Assembly (NCBI GenBank): GCA_037179385.1
Contig: CM074193.1
Span: 41,200,846 to 41,264,845 of the forward strand
Direction: 5' to 3'
Origin: Holothuria scabra
Taxonomy: Eukaryota > Echinodermata > Holothuroidea > Aspidochirotida > Holothuriidae
DNA: 64,000 nucleotides
This document shows, one piece after another, positions 24,605 through 36,775 of this stretch; positions within the stretch are counted from its first letter, which is position 1; each line of letters opens with the position of its first letter. Position numbers and translations under genes: made by a program. The notes beneath the pieces are model-generated. The model was not told the origin of the DNA, did no database searches, and was given only the letters and a program-made list of their open reading frames with translations.

Positions 24605-25822
24605 GGTCTTGCTATTTCCCCATCCACACTTTCTAACAATTGTTTATAAGTTTGCGCAGCACAGTACCTAATTGAGAGATGACGAGAGATGAAGCAATTC
24701 TCAGTTAAATGTTCTTTGGAAGTGGACCTTATACAGACGGAAAACAGAGAACTGCATGAAGGAGCCTTTGGAATGTTTGGAATCGAGTTTTGTTATTGGA
24801 CGAATATTTAGGATCGAGTATTGGGATAAACATGTTCACCTATACATGATGCTCAAAAACAAATGTAACTTATATATAAGGTCAGTAAGCCAATCCTTTG
24901 AGTCTCTCAGCAAAATTGTAGGGAAAGTAACATCTGACTGACTTCAGATTATTATGTGCAATGCATCATTTGCACTTAAAAACATTGTTTTCTTGGAGAA
25001 GTGACACTTGTCACCGTCCGACCGCAATAGGAGTTAATAAGCTAAGGTATATTCGTTTTTATATATTTAATTTCAGTTGTGAAAAGGTAGAATTTGTGAC
25101 TGAAATTGATGTAAAATTGTCATTTTTTTTAACATTTTAAGAAAAAATGTTTGGAATAATAACAATGATCACATACTTGGCTGAGCTCAATAAAATCGTC
25201 CCTCGTGTGTATTATATTTAAGCCCCAGTGTATCCAATTGTCTTATTAACTTTCTGCTTGCATTGTTGGTGGAACGTGCAATCAGACACATCTTCCTCAA
25301 ACTAAAGAAGTCACGCATTGTGCTCTGTGTCATCATATGTTACATTATTACCAAAATGTTACATGCATTATATAGTGATATAATAAAGTTTTTTTCCAAC
25401 GATTTAGGTAGTGGCATACCGACCCAACCGTAGTTAAAAAACTTACTCAGATATTAATAGAGTGAACACTTATAGATCACTTTCAGTATGAGACAGCTGA
25501 TAGCCAGTCGCTTTGTTTACCCCTGTTTCATGATAGATTAGCCGTTTAAAATCTCATAGATCACATGAGTTTGCCGCCATCAACACTTCATTAATCAACA
25601 GTCTTACCTCTTGACAACCATGAAAACTCCCTTATCATTGTTTATAATTTCACTACCCACGTAAAAACGTTAAAACTGTTGAAGCTTAAACTTTAATTAT
25701 CCCTTCACCTAACAATAAGCAACGAAAAGTACAGTAGACATTTGCAACTCCTTCGATATGGAATTAGAAGATGCAAATTTGATTTTTGCCTGGACTAATG
25801 AAGAAGTCATAAAACAATTTTA
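24605..25822. other. No recognised feature
   Basis: AT-rich unique DNA. Frames are at most 61 codons. Confidence 0.55.
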
Positions 25823-26106
25823 TATGGTTTTAAAGCAAAACACTGCTTGGTCTAGTTTATATTTGTAAGACCTAAACAAGTCCACAAAGCAAAGCCAAGA
25901 TATGCACATTTGTTAATTATCACAACGGCCGTTATTGGAAAGCATTGTCTAAGGCGTAAGGTAAAGTCTACAGTGACGTCACAGAGACAAGAGAAGCTGA
26001 TTGCGGTATTTATCTACTTATACATTATTCGTTTCTTCAATAGTGTTTCGCTTTGTCACTGCTTTATTAGAATTTCTTCTCGGTTGATTTGGAATTTAAA
26101 ATTGTA
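25823..26106 (+). repeat. Duplicated segment A, copy 1
   Basis: About 280 bases from TATGGTTTTAAAG to GGAATTTAAAATT, over 90% similar by eye to 26908-27183, 1085 bases downstream. Both contain GTGACGTCAC-like (CREB-type) or near-identical sites: GTGACGTCACAG here, ATGACGTCACGG in copy 2. Copy 2 lies inside a MITE, so this copy marks the source of a tandem duplication. Confidence 0.85.
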
Positions 26107-26620
26107 TATTTGTTTTTCTAAGTTTCTCCAAGTGTTATCAAAGGACTAAGCTTAACTTTTTTGTGCCAGATCCTTCCAATGATAGTCTTAGCAAATGTTT
26201 CATTTTGAACTTTGATTACCTCTGATACGGATCTTAAGAGTCCTTGGAAACTTTGCTCTTTGACCTCTGGCCATATGACAATCTTGGAAATTCATGTTTC
26301 TTTTGACTTGACATGACCTCTGGTCTCCGCTAAAAGTACTCTGGTTTTGCAAAAACCTCTATCCAAAACAATCGGGTTGATTCTTCCTCTTTTAATGAAA
26401 GATTACATGACACATATGAAAGTATCAGTCATTGCTATCTTCAGATATTGTGTTTACAAGGTGAGAATGTTACACCCATGCTCCCACTCCCACCCTACTC
26501 ACCCACACATGTTCGTATAGATTCGATGCCTGACTTCGGCAAGGAATTTAAAGGTAAATCTAATTGTTTTTTAATGTCATATTTGTCCTTTTTAAAGTCA
26601 ATGTTTCTTTTTAAAAGCCA

Positions 26621-27908
26621 TACTCCCATCAGTTTGGTTAAAATAGTTAAGCAAAATCCAAAGTGCTCACAATGGGCAAATACTTTCCAAACAAATAGGT
26701 GAACAATCTACTCGTATTTGTTGGGTAAATTAAGGTTGGGTGAAATCCAAGGGTTGGTAAAAGGTGTGGGGCAAGTTTTAAAGTACCCAACATTAATGTA
26801 ATTGACGAATAAGATGGTAAGTTAAAGATCAGTTAAGTTTTACAGATGATTATTTTACTTAAAGTGGTCAATTAAGACCTATTTGTAATGGAATAAGGTT
26901 GGATTTTTATGGTTTTAAAGAAAAATATGGCTTAGTCTAGTTTATATTTGTAAGACCTAAACAAGTACACAAAGCAAAGCCAAGATATGCACATTTGTTA
27001 ATTATCACAACGGCCGTTATTGGAAAGAATTGTCTAAGACGTAAGGTAAGTCTACAATGACGTCACGGAGACAAGAGAAGCTGATTGCGGTTTTGATCTA
27101 CTTATACATTATTCGTTTGAAAAGTGTTTCGCTTTGTCACTTCTTTAATAGTATTTCTACTCGGTTGATTTGGAATTTAAAATTTGTTGGGTAAATTAGG
27201 GTTGGGTGAAATCCAAGGGTTGGAAAAAGGTGTGGGGCAAGTTTTAAAGTACCCAACATTAATGTAATTGACGAATAAGATGATAAGTAAATGATCAGTT
27301 AAGTTTTACAGATGATTATTTTACTAAAAGTGGTCAATTAAAACCTATTTGTACTTGAATAAGGTTGGATTTGGTAAATAAAAAGCCAGCGATAGAATAG
27401 CAGTAAAAATCTGGACGGAATTTCTTAAAGAGCAATGGTCGTATAGAAAAATAAAAGGTTTCACTCCTGCGTAATCAATGGGACAAGAAATACAAAGTGA
27501 ACGATTAGGATTATTACTTTAAACTACACACTTCATTCTTTATTAACTAAGGGAATTGTCACTGGTGCCCCAACCACTTCTGGAGGGCAAACGGTGTGAG
27601 TTTTTGGTTCCTTTCTGAAATAATTCTTTTGTCCAAATCATAATATTATTTATGTGATTTTATGGAAATCCAAACAAGCGCCCAACAGTACATCTGTTGG
27701 GCAAATATGTTGGGTACAAATTTTCACCTTTTGTTGGGCAAAATTAGTTGGGTGAAATGGCTGAGTAATTTCCTCTGCCCAAATTATGAGTAAAACGCTT
27801 ACCCAACTAAGTTGGACAGTTTATTACCCAATTCCGGTCAGGTGGTATACGGAACCAAATGTTGGGAAATTTAATGACCAGGCTGGGTAATCATTTTGCA
27901 GAGAGTAG
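26621..27908. mobile_element. MITE of the 35969 family with internal duplication and insert
   Basis: The left part (from about 26621) and right part (to about 27908) align with the complete element at 35969-36775, including CAAAGTGCT, GTACCCAACATT, GGAGGGCAAACGGTGT and GGGTAATCATTTT. A ~187-base internal segment is present twice, at 26718-26907 and 27184-27370. Segment A copy 2 (26908-27183), which has no counterpart in the 35969 element, separates the two. Outer termini are degraded. Confidence 0.8.
26908..27183 (+). repeat. Duplicated segment A, copy 2, inside a MITE
   Basis: Begins TATGGTTTTAAAGAAAAA right after the first internal MITE repeat and ends in GGAATTTAAAATT at the start of the second. 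Its closest relative is 25823-26106. Confidence 0.85.
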
Positions 27909-29382
27909 AATAAGTGGCTATTCGCAAACGATGCACAAAAGCGCTCAGTTTAGTTGCTTAAGTGACAAAGCAGACCAATGACCATGCACATGATTGAAAC
28001 CACAAACATGAATTCATGTGGAGAGGTTAATTGTATAGTAGATAAGATTGTATTAAGCTTGCAAAATTTGCCCTTTAAATATTCAATCATTTGAAGGAAT
28101 GTTCAGCAACGCTTCGTTTATTTCCTTCCAAGCTCGTTATTAAATTCATCAATTGGGCGTAGTATCTCATTAAAGAAATCCTTTTTTGCCGTCTACGAGG
28201 TGCCAGCACATTAGTGGCTTTTCCACGTGTATTCGAGCAAATGCGAACCAATAACGTTGTTTAGCCCTTCAGTAAATGAAATAAAAACGATGCTTTGACC
28301 ACCGACGAATTCAAGTGTTCCTTTTCGGAGCCCTTTTTGATCTCGTTAATCTCAGACTTTGATTTTGTTACATATTACTTTTCTGTTTTAGTCATTAAAA
28401 CAATTCAACTCTTACAAAATTTAATCATAATTTGTACCATGCATAAACATTCAATTGTTAAGGGAATTAAAACTTTTTAAAGAACCTTTCTTTTAGGGTC
28501 AAGGAAAGCAGTTATTGGTATTGGGATAGGTGAGATGGCGTTTGGGATTTGGCTGGCAGGTGGGTACTTTGGTTCTCGGGTGCGAGAAGTTTTCCTTTCG
28601 ACTAGGGTAGATGAAGTAGGTTGGTGGATTGGTAGTAGTATGCTTTTGCTCTTTTTATGTGTAATTTTGTTGTTCTTTTTCTCTTAGAGGGACTCAAATG
28701 ATCTTCACAAATTCCAATATTTACTGCATCAATCGCCAAAATAAAATAATTCTTCCATGCAATGGTCCTGTAGGTAAGATTAAGGAAAATTAAGGGCCCT
28801 AAAGATATACCTTTTATTTTTGCAAAGATTTTACAATGAAAAATGTGTGGTAATGGTTAACCCGCGATCTTGTTAAAAGTTTCACAGGTCTCAGTATGCA
28901 GGGTCAAGTCTCCAAGTTTTTGGTACGACTAAGGCTGCGGCCGCACTGCTTGGGGTAGTGTGAAAGGAAGACAAATCTTCACCCTAAAATGGTAATATTT
29001 GCTCTAATTTCCGCATATGAACACACATCTACAAGTTTGAGCATAACTAAGTAAATGGGAAAAGTGGTGGCATGGGTGAATCTCATTTGGCAACATATGA
29101 ATTAAAAGTCAATTTTCAGCTTGGGAAAACAGGATTCTCTACACGAAACATATAGTCCTGCTCCCGCAAGGAAGATTGTGTAAACTGAGCGCCATTTTAG
29201 GTTAGCATTGACAGATAAATGAAAAAAGACGATCTCTATGGCAGTATCATAATAATACCTCCTTCCTGCTGTAACTGGTAATTAGAACAGTTTACTTTTA
29301 TCAAGCTTTATTGAGCGCATAATTTGGAGTTAATCGATCACGACGCTCTGTCCTGTAATTCTACCAGACCAACTTTAAGATC
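27909..29382. other. No recognised feature
   Basis: 28515-28640 is G/T-rich (GGTGG, GGTAG units). The rest is unique DNA with short frames only. Confidence 0.5.
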
Positions 29383-29600
29383 AAGTGACTGTCATCAGAC
29401 TAACAGTCAAGAGGTCGGAAGTTCGGAGCCCTAGCCTGGTCATACCGAAGAATTTACAAAGGGATCCTACTGCTATTGTGATTGATACTCAGCATAAGCA
29501 ATAGACTGGGGAAAACAAGCAGGTGAACCTCAACTGGAAAAAGGCCGTGGCCGGCTTGACTTGAACCAATTGATTTGAAACGGGGCAGTAAAAGTCCATT
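29383..29600 (+). repeat. tRNA-derived SINE (main family), near complete
   Basis: The tRNA-like head at about 29383-29445 (GTCGGAAGTTCGGAGCC is a weakened box B) is followed by the family linker (CTACTGCTATTGTGATTG) and body (GGGGAAAACAAGCAGGTGAA, GGCCGTGGCCGGCTTGACTT). No poly-A tail is evident. Confidence 0.75.
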
Positions 29601-30995
29601 TTACCTAACATGTAATTCTATACCCCCCATATCTTCCTTCTGTACATGTTTTTAATTAACTTTTTTCTTTGATAAAGTCTTCCTTAAGTAACAATAAACA
29701 TAAGAAAACGTTAAATTTTAGCTCTCTTTTATATCTCTTTGTTTGAAAAGTTCCCGGTTATCATTTTTGGGTGTCGGTGGGCAAGTAGGAGTTACCACAT
29801 AAAAGACCACCCAAACGTTGTGCACTTCGTTAAGAGAAAGTTCGTTAGGAAAAAAAAATCGCAAACGGTGCCTATTTATGTTTAGTTCAACTGTACAAGA
29901 AATTATTGAAAATCTTACCTATAAAGTCGGCAAAATGATTCTCATGCTTCATGCGAGTCTTTTTTTCGTGTTTCTCTTTATGTTTATATCACAATTCCAG
30001 GGTTCCCGGTAGTTGGAAAATGTCAGCACACCAATCAAAAACGATCAAGTAAAGCACTTCAAGTATTCCACTGTCATCGAAAAGATAATTTCTTGTACTT
30101 GAAATGACCCAAATCCTTTTGTTTCCCGACAAAATTTTTATCCAATGTCAATCTCCGAGAAGAGACAGGTAGATACGAAAAGAAATATTGCTCACTCCGA
30201 AATTAAAGAAAGCTTCAAGCCGTGTGACACTTAGCTGTAATTAGCCGTATTGAGACATTGTATATTGGAACCTCATTAAGATGACTATACCAGTACACGG
30301 TATTTTGTTAATTTCAGTGGTGGAATATGATGATTCGTTTTTGCTTTTTAATCGTAAGTTAAAAGCAACGGTACACAGACTTCCATTAATCCAATAGCGT
30401 ATGAAGTATGCATAGACTTGCTCATATTGAACTCACTAGAACGTATTTCTGCAGTAAAGAGTCACAAAGGCGTTGATTATTGCAACTAGAAGTGTTAATA
30501 AATGAGAACCTGTCAAGTCTACTCGACAGATGAACCGATACGTTATGACATCATGAGGTATCACTATAAATTTGTCATAAAATATCCAAATCTAGCGGCA
30601 GACATGACATACACTTTGCGCAGCTTTGCTAAGTCACTAGTATTTTTACTCGTTAGCCGGTCAATAGATAACGAAACAGGGTTGTAAGAAAGAAATTTGA
30701 TATATTTGTATGATGAGTCCTTTCCCGTCCATTTTGAAATGTAATGGCTCTGTTAACTCACGTGACAATATTTCTGTCCCTGAAGGCCTTTATATTAATT
30801 TATGGGAAATAACTCTACAGTTTACCTTTGATATTCAATATTTTTAAACACATTATAGAAAGTAGTTGTACATGGGAAATGAGAGAAAACTTGTTATTTA
30901 GCTGATATTAAAAAAAAGGGTGCTTGTGTGTGCACGTGTGGGTATACTCACCTCCTTTGAGCGTTCAGTGTTACAGAATTTCGTACTTTTTTAAA
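29601..30995. other. No recognised feature
   Basis: Frames at 29818-30012 and 30502-30687 are about 60 codons and unremarkable. No repeats noted. Confidence 0.5.
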
Positions 30996-31026
30996 TAGTC
31001 AGGTTCACTATGTCAAAAAATTATGT

Positions 31027-31600
31027 TTCGTTGGCAATCATGGTAGATTATGAAACCTATATATTTTTGGAAAGCTTATAGCACCAGGAAACTAAAAATT
31101 AATGTTTACATTTGAACAGATGTTTGTATGGCGGCCATTTTGGGTTTTTCAAAATGGCGACTGTAAAATACATATCTTCTTCTGTTTCTGACCTTAATTA
31201 CCTTAAACACTTTACTAAACCTATTGTATTTGGTTCTAAATCATAGTAGCTTTGCAAATTTATACATTTTAGAAAGGTTATAGCATAAGAACACTGAAAG
31301 TCAATGTTTAAATTTGGAGAAAAGCTTTTATGGCGGCCATTTTGGATTTTCAAAATAGCCACTGTAAAAGACATATTTTGTACTACTTTTGCCGCCGCTT
31401 ATTACCCTAACCACTTTATTTAACTTACATTACTTTCAAAACCATGATAGCTTTACGCACTTTTTACGCACATTTTTGGAAAGGTAATGGTATTGGAAAA
31501 CTAAAAATCAATGTTTAAATCTGGAGAGATCCCTTTATGGCAGCCATTTTGGGATTTTCAAATTGGATAAGGTAATATACTTACAACATAGAGAATATTA
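31027..31600. repeat. ~205-bp subterminal repeats, about 2.7 units, with YY1-like motifs
   Basis: The block TATGG(C/A)GGCCATTTTGG-like recurs at 31127, 31329 and 31536 (spacings 202 and 207). Before each comes an AACTAAAAATCAATGTTTA-like block, and after it TTTTCAAAATGGCGACTGT-like sequence. The copies diverge progressively. An inverted single copy lies in the right arm (34605-34680), with AAAATGGCGGC, an exact YY1-type core. Confidence 0.8.
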
Positions 31601-32933
31601 CAGAATTTATAACCATTTATAACCTCTTTTAGGATTCTATCCAAGGGTTTAGAACAAGTGGCCTTTTGTTAATGTTTTTCTCAGGACAAATGATGCATAG
31701 TTTCTGCTCTACAGACTCCTTTGACATGCCCAAAGACCAATTGCTTTCTTCGCGATCTTCACTCATGATGGGTTATGCACTGAAAAGGCACAAGAACATC
31801 CCCCATAAACACCTCCACCACAATAGTTAATATGTAAAAACAATATATTAACCTTTATGCTCTCGCAACTACATAAACAATAGGCCGGAATTGATATAAT
31901 CCGGTTCTATTTCTGGTTTAGATTGATATTTGTAACGAACAGTTTTATTTCCAACGGAGAATGAAACTTACTCTTTCAAATGTATTTAATGATTATGGGT
32001 TAAGTTTGTTTGAACATTAGTTAATTAGCTCAATTATTTTATTTAATTAGCACATCACAAGAGGTTATAAAAAGTTATAAAAAATGTAACAGCATACAGC
32101 TATAATACTATGATTTGAATAGACTCACATTTACATAAAGTCACCAATTTGGGTTTTCAAACAGAACAGAAACAGTTCAATTGTCTGGGAAGGGACGAGC
32201 ATACAACTTCTTTCCTAACTGGAATTAATGAATACCCCTACCCAACCTCACAATTTGTGTAGGCCTAAATAATTGTAGACCTGTAACCCATTTTCCTCAT
32301 CCCAAATAAGACCAACCCCTTGAAATGACATCTTGACTTTGAATAACCCATAAATTTTCCTAACAAAGTTCCGATTCCTACACTGTATAACCAACTGAAG
32401 CAGCTGTAAAAGTGAAGACTTCTAAAGCTAATCTTGTGCATTTAGTTCACAGTATGACTGAGATCCACCCAAAATGTTCCAAGTCATTTGCCCCCTTTAA
32501 CAATATACAGCTACCAAACAGAGGTGATCAGCAACTTAAACTTAATTGCTTAAACCTTATGATATTAAGAAAGTTTTGACACTTCTTAAACCCTTAGAAT
32601 GGTGTCCAAAACGTGAGCCTGCGATCCTTTCTAGTCCTTTAAAAGTTTGAATTCAAGACACTGTACTACCGGTAATATGGCGAAAACATTTGAAACATCT
32701 GAGTGAAATCAGTTCCTGTGTCCGATACCAGTAGAACGTTGCTAAACAGGCCTGTGGTGATGCTATTCTAACAAAACACCTTTTTTCGAAAACACCTTAT
32801 AATTGTATAAGAAAAAAGCAAGCGGACGGGGATATGCTTTCAGTTTTGGATTGGAAATTTTAATTTTTTGGCCGTCATTTTGCTACTTTTTTAAAATTTA
32901 TTGTTGCATTTTACCCCACCCTGGGCCCGTAGC

Positions 32934-34287
32934 CATAGGCGTACGGGAGCATTTCAGTTTGGAGGGGGGGGGAGGATTCCCAGCCCGAAAAATGTAATTC
33001 TGCTCGAAAGACTATCTAAGCGGAGGGCCACCATCTTTTGGCGCGGAGCGTACATAAAATTTTGAAAAATCAAAACCCCTCAGACAGCCGGAAATGGCCT
33101 TTCCCATGCTTATAAGCAGAATCAAAGCCATCAATATTTTGAACTTTCGTTTGCAATAAAATTTTCACCAAAAATGAGCAAATCTACAAAAGGGTCAGAA
33201 AACTCCCAGATTAAATGTACCACTACCACTGGATGACTACATTAAGCTATAATCATTGGAAGATGAGTTTGTTTGCGCGTTCTACAAACTATTTTACGTC
33301 ATGTAGCATGAGATTATCACCAATATAATTTTGAAAATTGAAAAACTTCAGAAACCCTCGAAAAGCCCAAGGCTTCTCAACTTCGAGGGAGGATGGCATT
33401 GCATCGCATTCCGGCTGCCTATTAAATATAAGTTTCGTCGAACTTCACAAGGATCCCGTGTGTTTTAGCAGCCTTTTTAGCTCAGATTCAGAGGCCCGAA
33501 TTACCGGAGTGGGGATGCCATGCAACGAATTGGCCCTTAAAAACTGATTAACTCAATTTTCGCGCGATTACCAAGCAAGGTAGCAGCCTGTTTATATGCA
33601 TTTAAACAAACAAGGGCGCAAATCATTTCCTAGTGAGCAAACCACCTAAGTTCATATCAACGGTTTTGGCACACTTGATCCCCACAAACCGTACCCATTA
33701 AATAAAAACAAACGTGGCCAAATCATCGGCATAGTCGCATAGACTCCTTTTGCCTGAGGCAAGGGAATACAAAATTAAAAACGAAATGAAATCTTCACGA
33801 TACCTTTACGTTTTATTCATAATGGGATAGTTTAGTTGCATGACATAGCTTTTGATTGATTTGTTCGGGCAAAATTTTGGGAACTGTATACATCCTCTCT
33901 CCCCTTGTAATTTGGCAATTAAAAATATCCCAGAACTTTTTGCATTTTTTGCCTGAAAATTGTGTCATTTCAGGCAAAGGTTTGCGCAAGAATATGAAGC
34001 GAGGCTGACGAAAAATTGTTTTTTTCATAAGCTGCCCGAATGTGTCGCAAATTTTGGTATCTTTTAGAGTTTTCATGAAAATTGTACCGTGACTATGATG
34101 CTTTTTTATTATTTTTTTCGGCCAAGTGTTTGAAGGAATTCGGGTGCACCTAGGAGTTTTCTGTGTAAGTAGAAACAAACCAGGTTTTAAGACTCAAACG
34201 GCTGCCCGAATTTTTCCAGATCCCTGCCCGAGTTTTAGGTCTTGAGAAAATTTGGGGAGCAGTCTGCCCCCTCCTCGTACGCCTATG
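32934..34287. mobile_element. hAT-type element, 1354 bp, with 8-bp TSD, nested
   Basis: The ends CATAGGCGTACGGGAG (left) and CTCGTACGCCTATG (right) are inverted. The flanks CCCGTAGC (32926-32933) and CCCGTAGT (34288-34295) match at 7 of 8. G-rich next to the left end and C-rich next to the right end. Internal frames (such as 121 codons on the minus strand at 33813-34178) show no transposase motif. It shares end sequence with the 178-bp element at 50278. Inserted in the larger transposon 30996-34765. Confidence 0.85.
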
Positions 34288-34765
34288 CCCGTAGTCCGTT
34301 GTGATGGGGGCAAGTGTTGGGCTTGGGGGCATAGGCAATAGTACTTTCTCCTAATGCCCGGTGTAGTAGTTTCAATTTTCATTTGGTGGAGCAGAAATTT
34401 TTTTTGGTTGGTTTGCTCGAATTCCCCTCCCCCCGGGGGGGGGGGACTATACGGGCCCATCACCCTCCTCAAAAAGAAAGAATTGTAACAGTCAGAAATC
34501 TGATTATGCAGAGTATGGATTCCTTGTACCTGAAAACATAGACTTGATATATTTTACAAGGTTTTGAGGGTATGTAGAGGTAGAAATAGAGCAAAATATG
34601 TCTTTTTACGGCGGCCATTTTGAAAATCCAAAATGGCGGCCATACCGGTATCAGCGCAAATGTAAACATTGATTTTCAGATTCTCCATGTAATAAAGATT
34701 CCAAAAATGTTTAGGTTACCTAATCTACCATGATTGCCAACGAAAATACATAGTGAACCTGACTA

Positions 34766-35300
34766 AAAGTCCTCCCAACCCTCTGGCAAAGGGCCGTTCG
34801 GCGAAACCTAACTTGAAAATGTCTCCCGAAGAAGCTACTACGCCCATTGAAAGACAATTACGTGACCAGCCTCACGGCCCTCAGACCAATAATGTCTGTC
34901 ATTTATGGCTGCATTCTGCAAAGAACAGAACACATGCTTTTCGTAATGTAACGTGTTAAAGAACCGCGCTCACCGACAGTGCTCATGTGCAGAAAATGCA
35001 CCCAAAATTCATAGTGTCATATGTTAAAAGAGTTGCTAATACCATATCATCAGCCATTTGAACAGTTGTAAGTCGCTAGCTATACTGCATGACACGTACG
35101 TAATTGAATGGAGAATAAATGAAACCAGGGAGGTGTTACAACTCCCTGATGAAAGTAAGACTGAAATGCAAGTTGTATGTGTAAAATTTTAATGGTATGT
35201 ATTTGGACAAACGTACAGCTACATACATAACATATAATAAATAATTGTGAAAGGTCCTTGCGCAGTACAGACCATTACGCATATGACCTCTCATCGGCAG
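34766..35300. other. No recognised feature apart from one hairpin
   Basis: A hairpin CAGGGAGGTGTTACAACTCC lies at 35126-35148. It is similar to those at 4514 and 6694. Otherwise unique. Confidence 0.5.
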
Positions 35301-35432
35301 TAAGGCGCCTGCATAAGCAGTGGAGTAGGGAAAACAAGCCAGTGAGCCACAACTAGAAAAAAGGCTGTGACCGCTTCGACTTGAACCAACAGGTTGGAAA
35401 CCGAGCTTAAAAGCTCTATCTAACTAACTAAC
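35301..35432 (+). repeat. tRNA-derived SINE (main family), body only
   Basis: Carries GCATAAGCAGTGGAGTAGGG, AAAACAAGCCAGTGAGCC and GGCTGTGACCGCTTCGACTT, then ends in (CTAA)-type repeats (TAACTAACTAACTGAC), probably the SINE 3' tail. The same TCTATCTAACTAA tail follows the copy at 22748-22890. The tRNA head is missing. Confidence 0.75.
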
Positions 35433-35451
35433 TGACTACATTGGTGAATGT

Positions 35452-35930
35452 TTTCGCACTAGGTAGCGGACCACTAAATGCAATACTCATACCTGGGAAA
35501 ATATCTAATGAAAGATGAAGTACCTTACAAATTTTATGGAAAGTTGTTTCTGGCTGTGTTTCTTATAGAGGATGATCATTTTTTCATTCGGATTTTGTCG
35601 ACAAATAGTTAAAATACAGATTGTGCAAAATTCAAGGCAATTTGGCAAATTCTAATGTCATTTTATATTGTATTTCTACGCTTTCTGAAAAATGTCAGTA
35701 ATATGGCGGGGAACACACACACATCATTCAAGGCTCTCTAGCTCAAAATTTCAATGATCAGAAATAGAAATTTCAAAGCGTCATTAAAACCGACATTGTG
35801 AGCTTTGACTAGAGGGGTAGCATGTCCTGGTTGTAAACTTTTACAAGAGCTAGGGGCTTGGAAGTAGCCTAATTAAGTTTGCAAGTCAATGGGACATGTA
35901 ATAAGTCGTCCGCTACCACTAGTGCGAACT
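35452..35930. mobile_element. MITE with TTCGCACTAG-GGTAGCGGAC ends, ~479 bp
   Basis: The left end TTTCGCACTAGGTAGCGGAC (35453) and the reverse complement of the right end (TTCGCACTAGTGGTAGCGGA) align over about 25 bases with a 2-base gap. No coding capacity; TSD unclear. Confidence 0.75.
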
Positions 35931-35968
35931 TGACAATTGTTAATCGAGGATGCTTGCCTACCAACTTG

Positions 35969-36775
35969 TACACTCTAAAACTGTTGGGTTAAAAGCTTTG
36001 GGCAAAATTCAAAGTGCTAGACATGGGCAATTTATTGCCCAACAAATGGGTAAACAATCTACCCATATTTTTGTTGAAATTAAGGTTGGGTAAAATTCAA
36101 GTGTTTGTAAAAGGTGTTCGGCAAGTTAAAAAGTACCCAACATTTGGGCAAAATGTTTCTGATCAACAGGATGATTATTGAAAGATCATTTAAATTTTAC
36201 AAATAATTATTTAATAAAAGTGGTTCATTGGGATCTAATGGTTGAATACGATTGGATTCGGTAGATAAAAAGCTAGGGGTAGAATTGCAGTAAAAATCTG
36301 ATAGAAATTACTTTAAGAGCAATGGTCGTATAGAAAAAAAAGTTATGTAATCAATAAGAGATGAAATACAAAGTTCACAAATGAGTTTTTCATTTCGAAC
36401 TACAGGCTTCACTGTTAATTAGTGTGTCGTCGCTGGTGCCTCAACCACTTTTGGAGGGCAAACGGTGTAAGTTTTAGGGTACTTTGTTAAATTTCCTTCT
36501 TGCCCAAATCATATAAATATATATCAGGTTAAACTGAAATCCAAACAAGCACACAACAGAACAGCTGTCAGGCAAACGTGTTGGTACAAATTTTAACCAT
36601 TTGTTGGGTGAAATGGTTGGGTAATTGCTTTTGCCCAACTAATGAGTACAACACTTTATCGACTGAGTTGGGCAGTTTTTTACCCAATTCCTGCCAGGAG
36701 GCGTACGGACCCAACGATTGGGTATTTTTTGCCCACGTTTGGTAATCATTTTTTTAGAGTTTGTAGAAACATGGA
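35969..36775. mobile_element. MITE of the TACACTCTAAAA group, complete, ~807 bp
   Basis: The left end TACACTCTAAAACTG and right end TTTTTTTAGAGTTTGTA are inverted. Subterminal blocks TTGGGCAAA/TTTGCCCAA and GTTGGGTA/TACCCAAC recur many times in both orientations. It is the reference copy for the rearranged element at 26621-27908. A 64-codon frame at 36642 is spurious. Confidence 0.8.

Larger units (their letters stand above)
30996..34765. mobile_element. 3.8-kb inverted-repeat transposon with ~180-bp ends, invaded by a hAT element
   Basis: The left end TAGTCAGGTTCACTATGT (30996) and right end ACATAGTGAACCTGACTA (to 34765) are perfect inverted repeats at the tips. Similarity continues inward about 180 bases (TTCGTTGGCAATCATGGTAG, then the ATGGCGGCCATTTTG block). 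Removing the nested hAT element and one TSD leaves about 2.4 kb. No transposase-like frame is visible, so it is non-autonomous or decayed. TSD is unclear (AAA on both sides at best). Confidence 0.85.

Noticed and set aside
33813..34178. 121-codon minus-strand frame as hAT transposase
   Set aside because: No hAT dimerisation or catalytic motif visible; basic low-complexity peptide.
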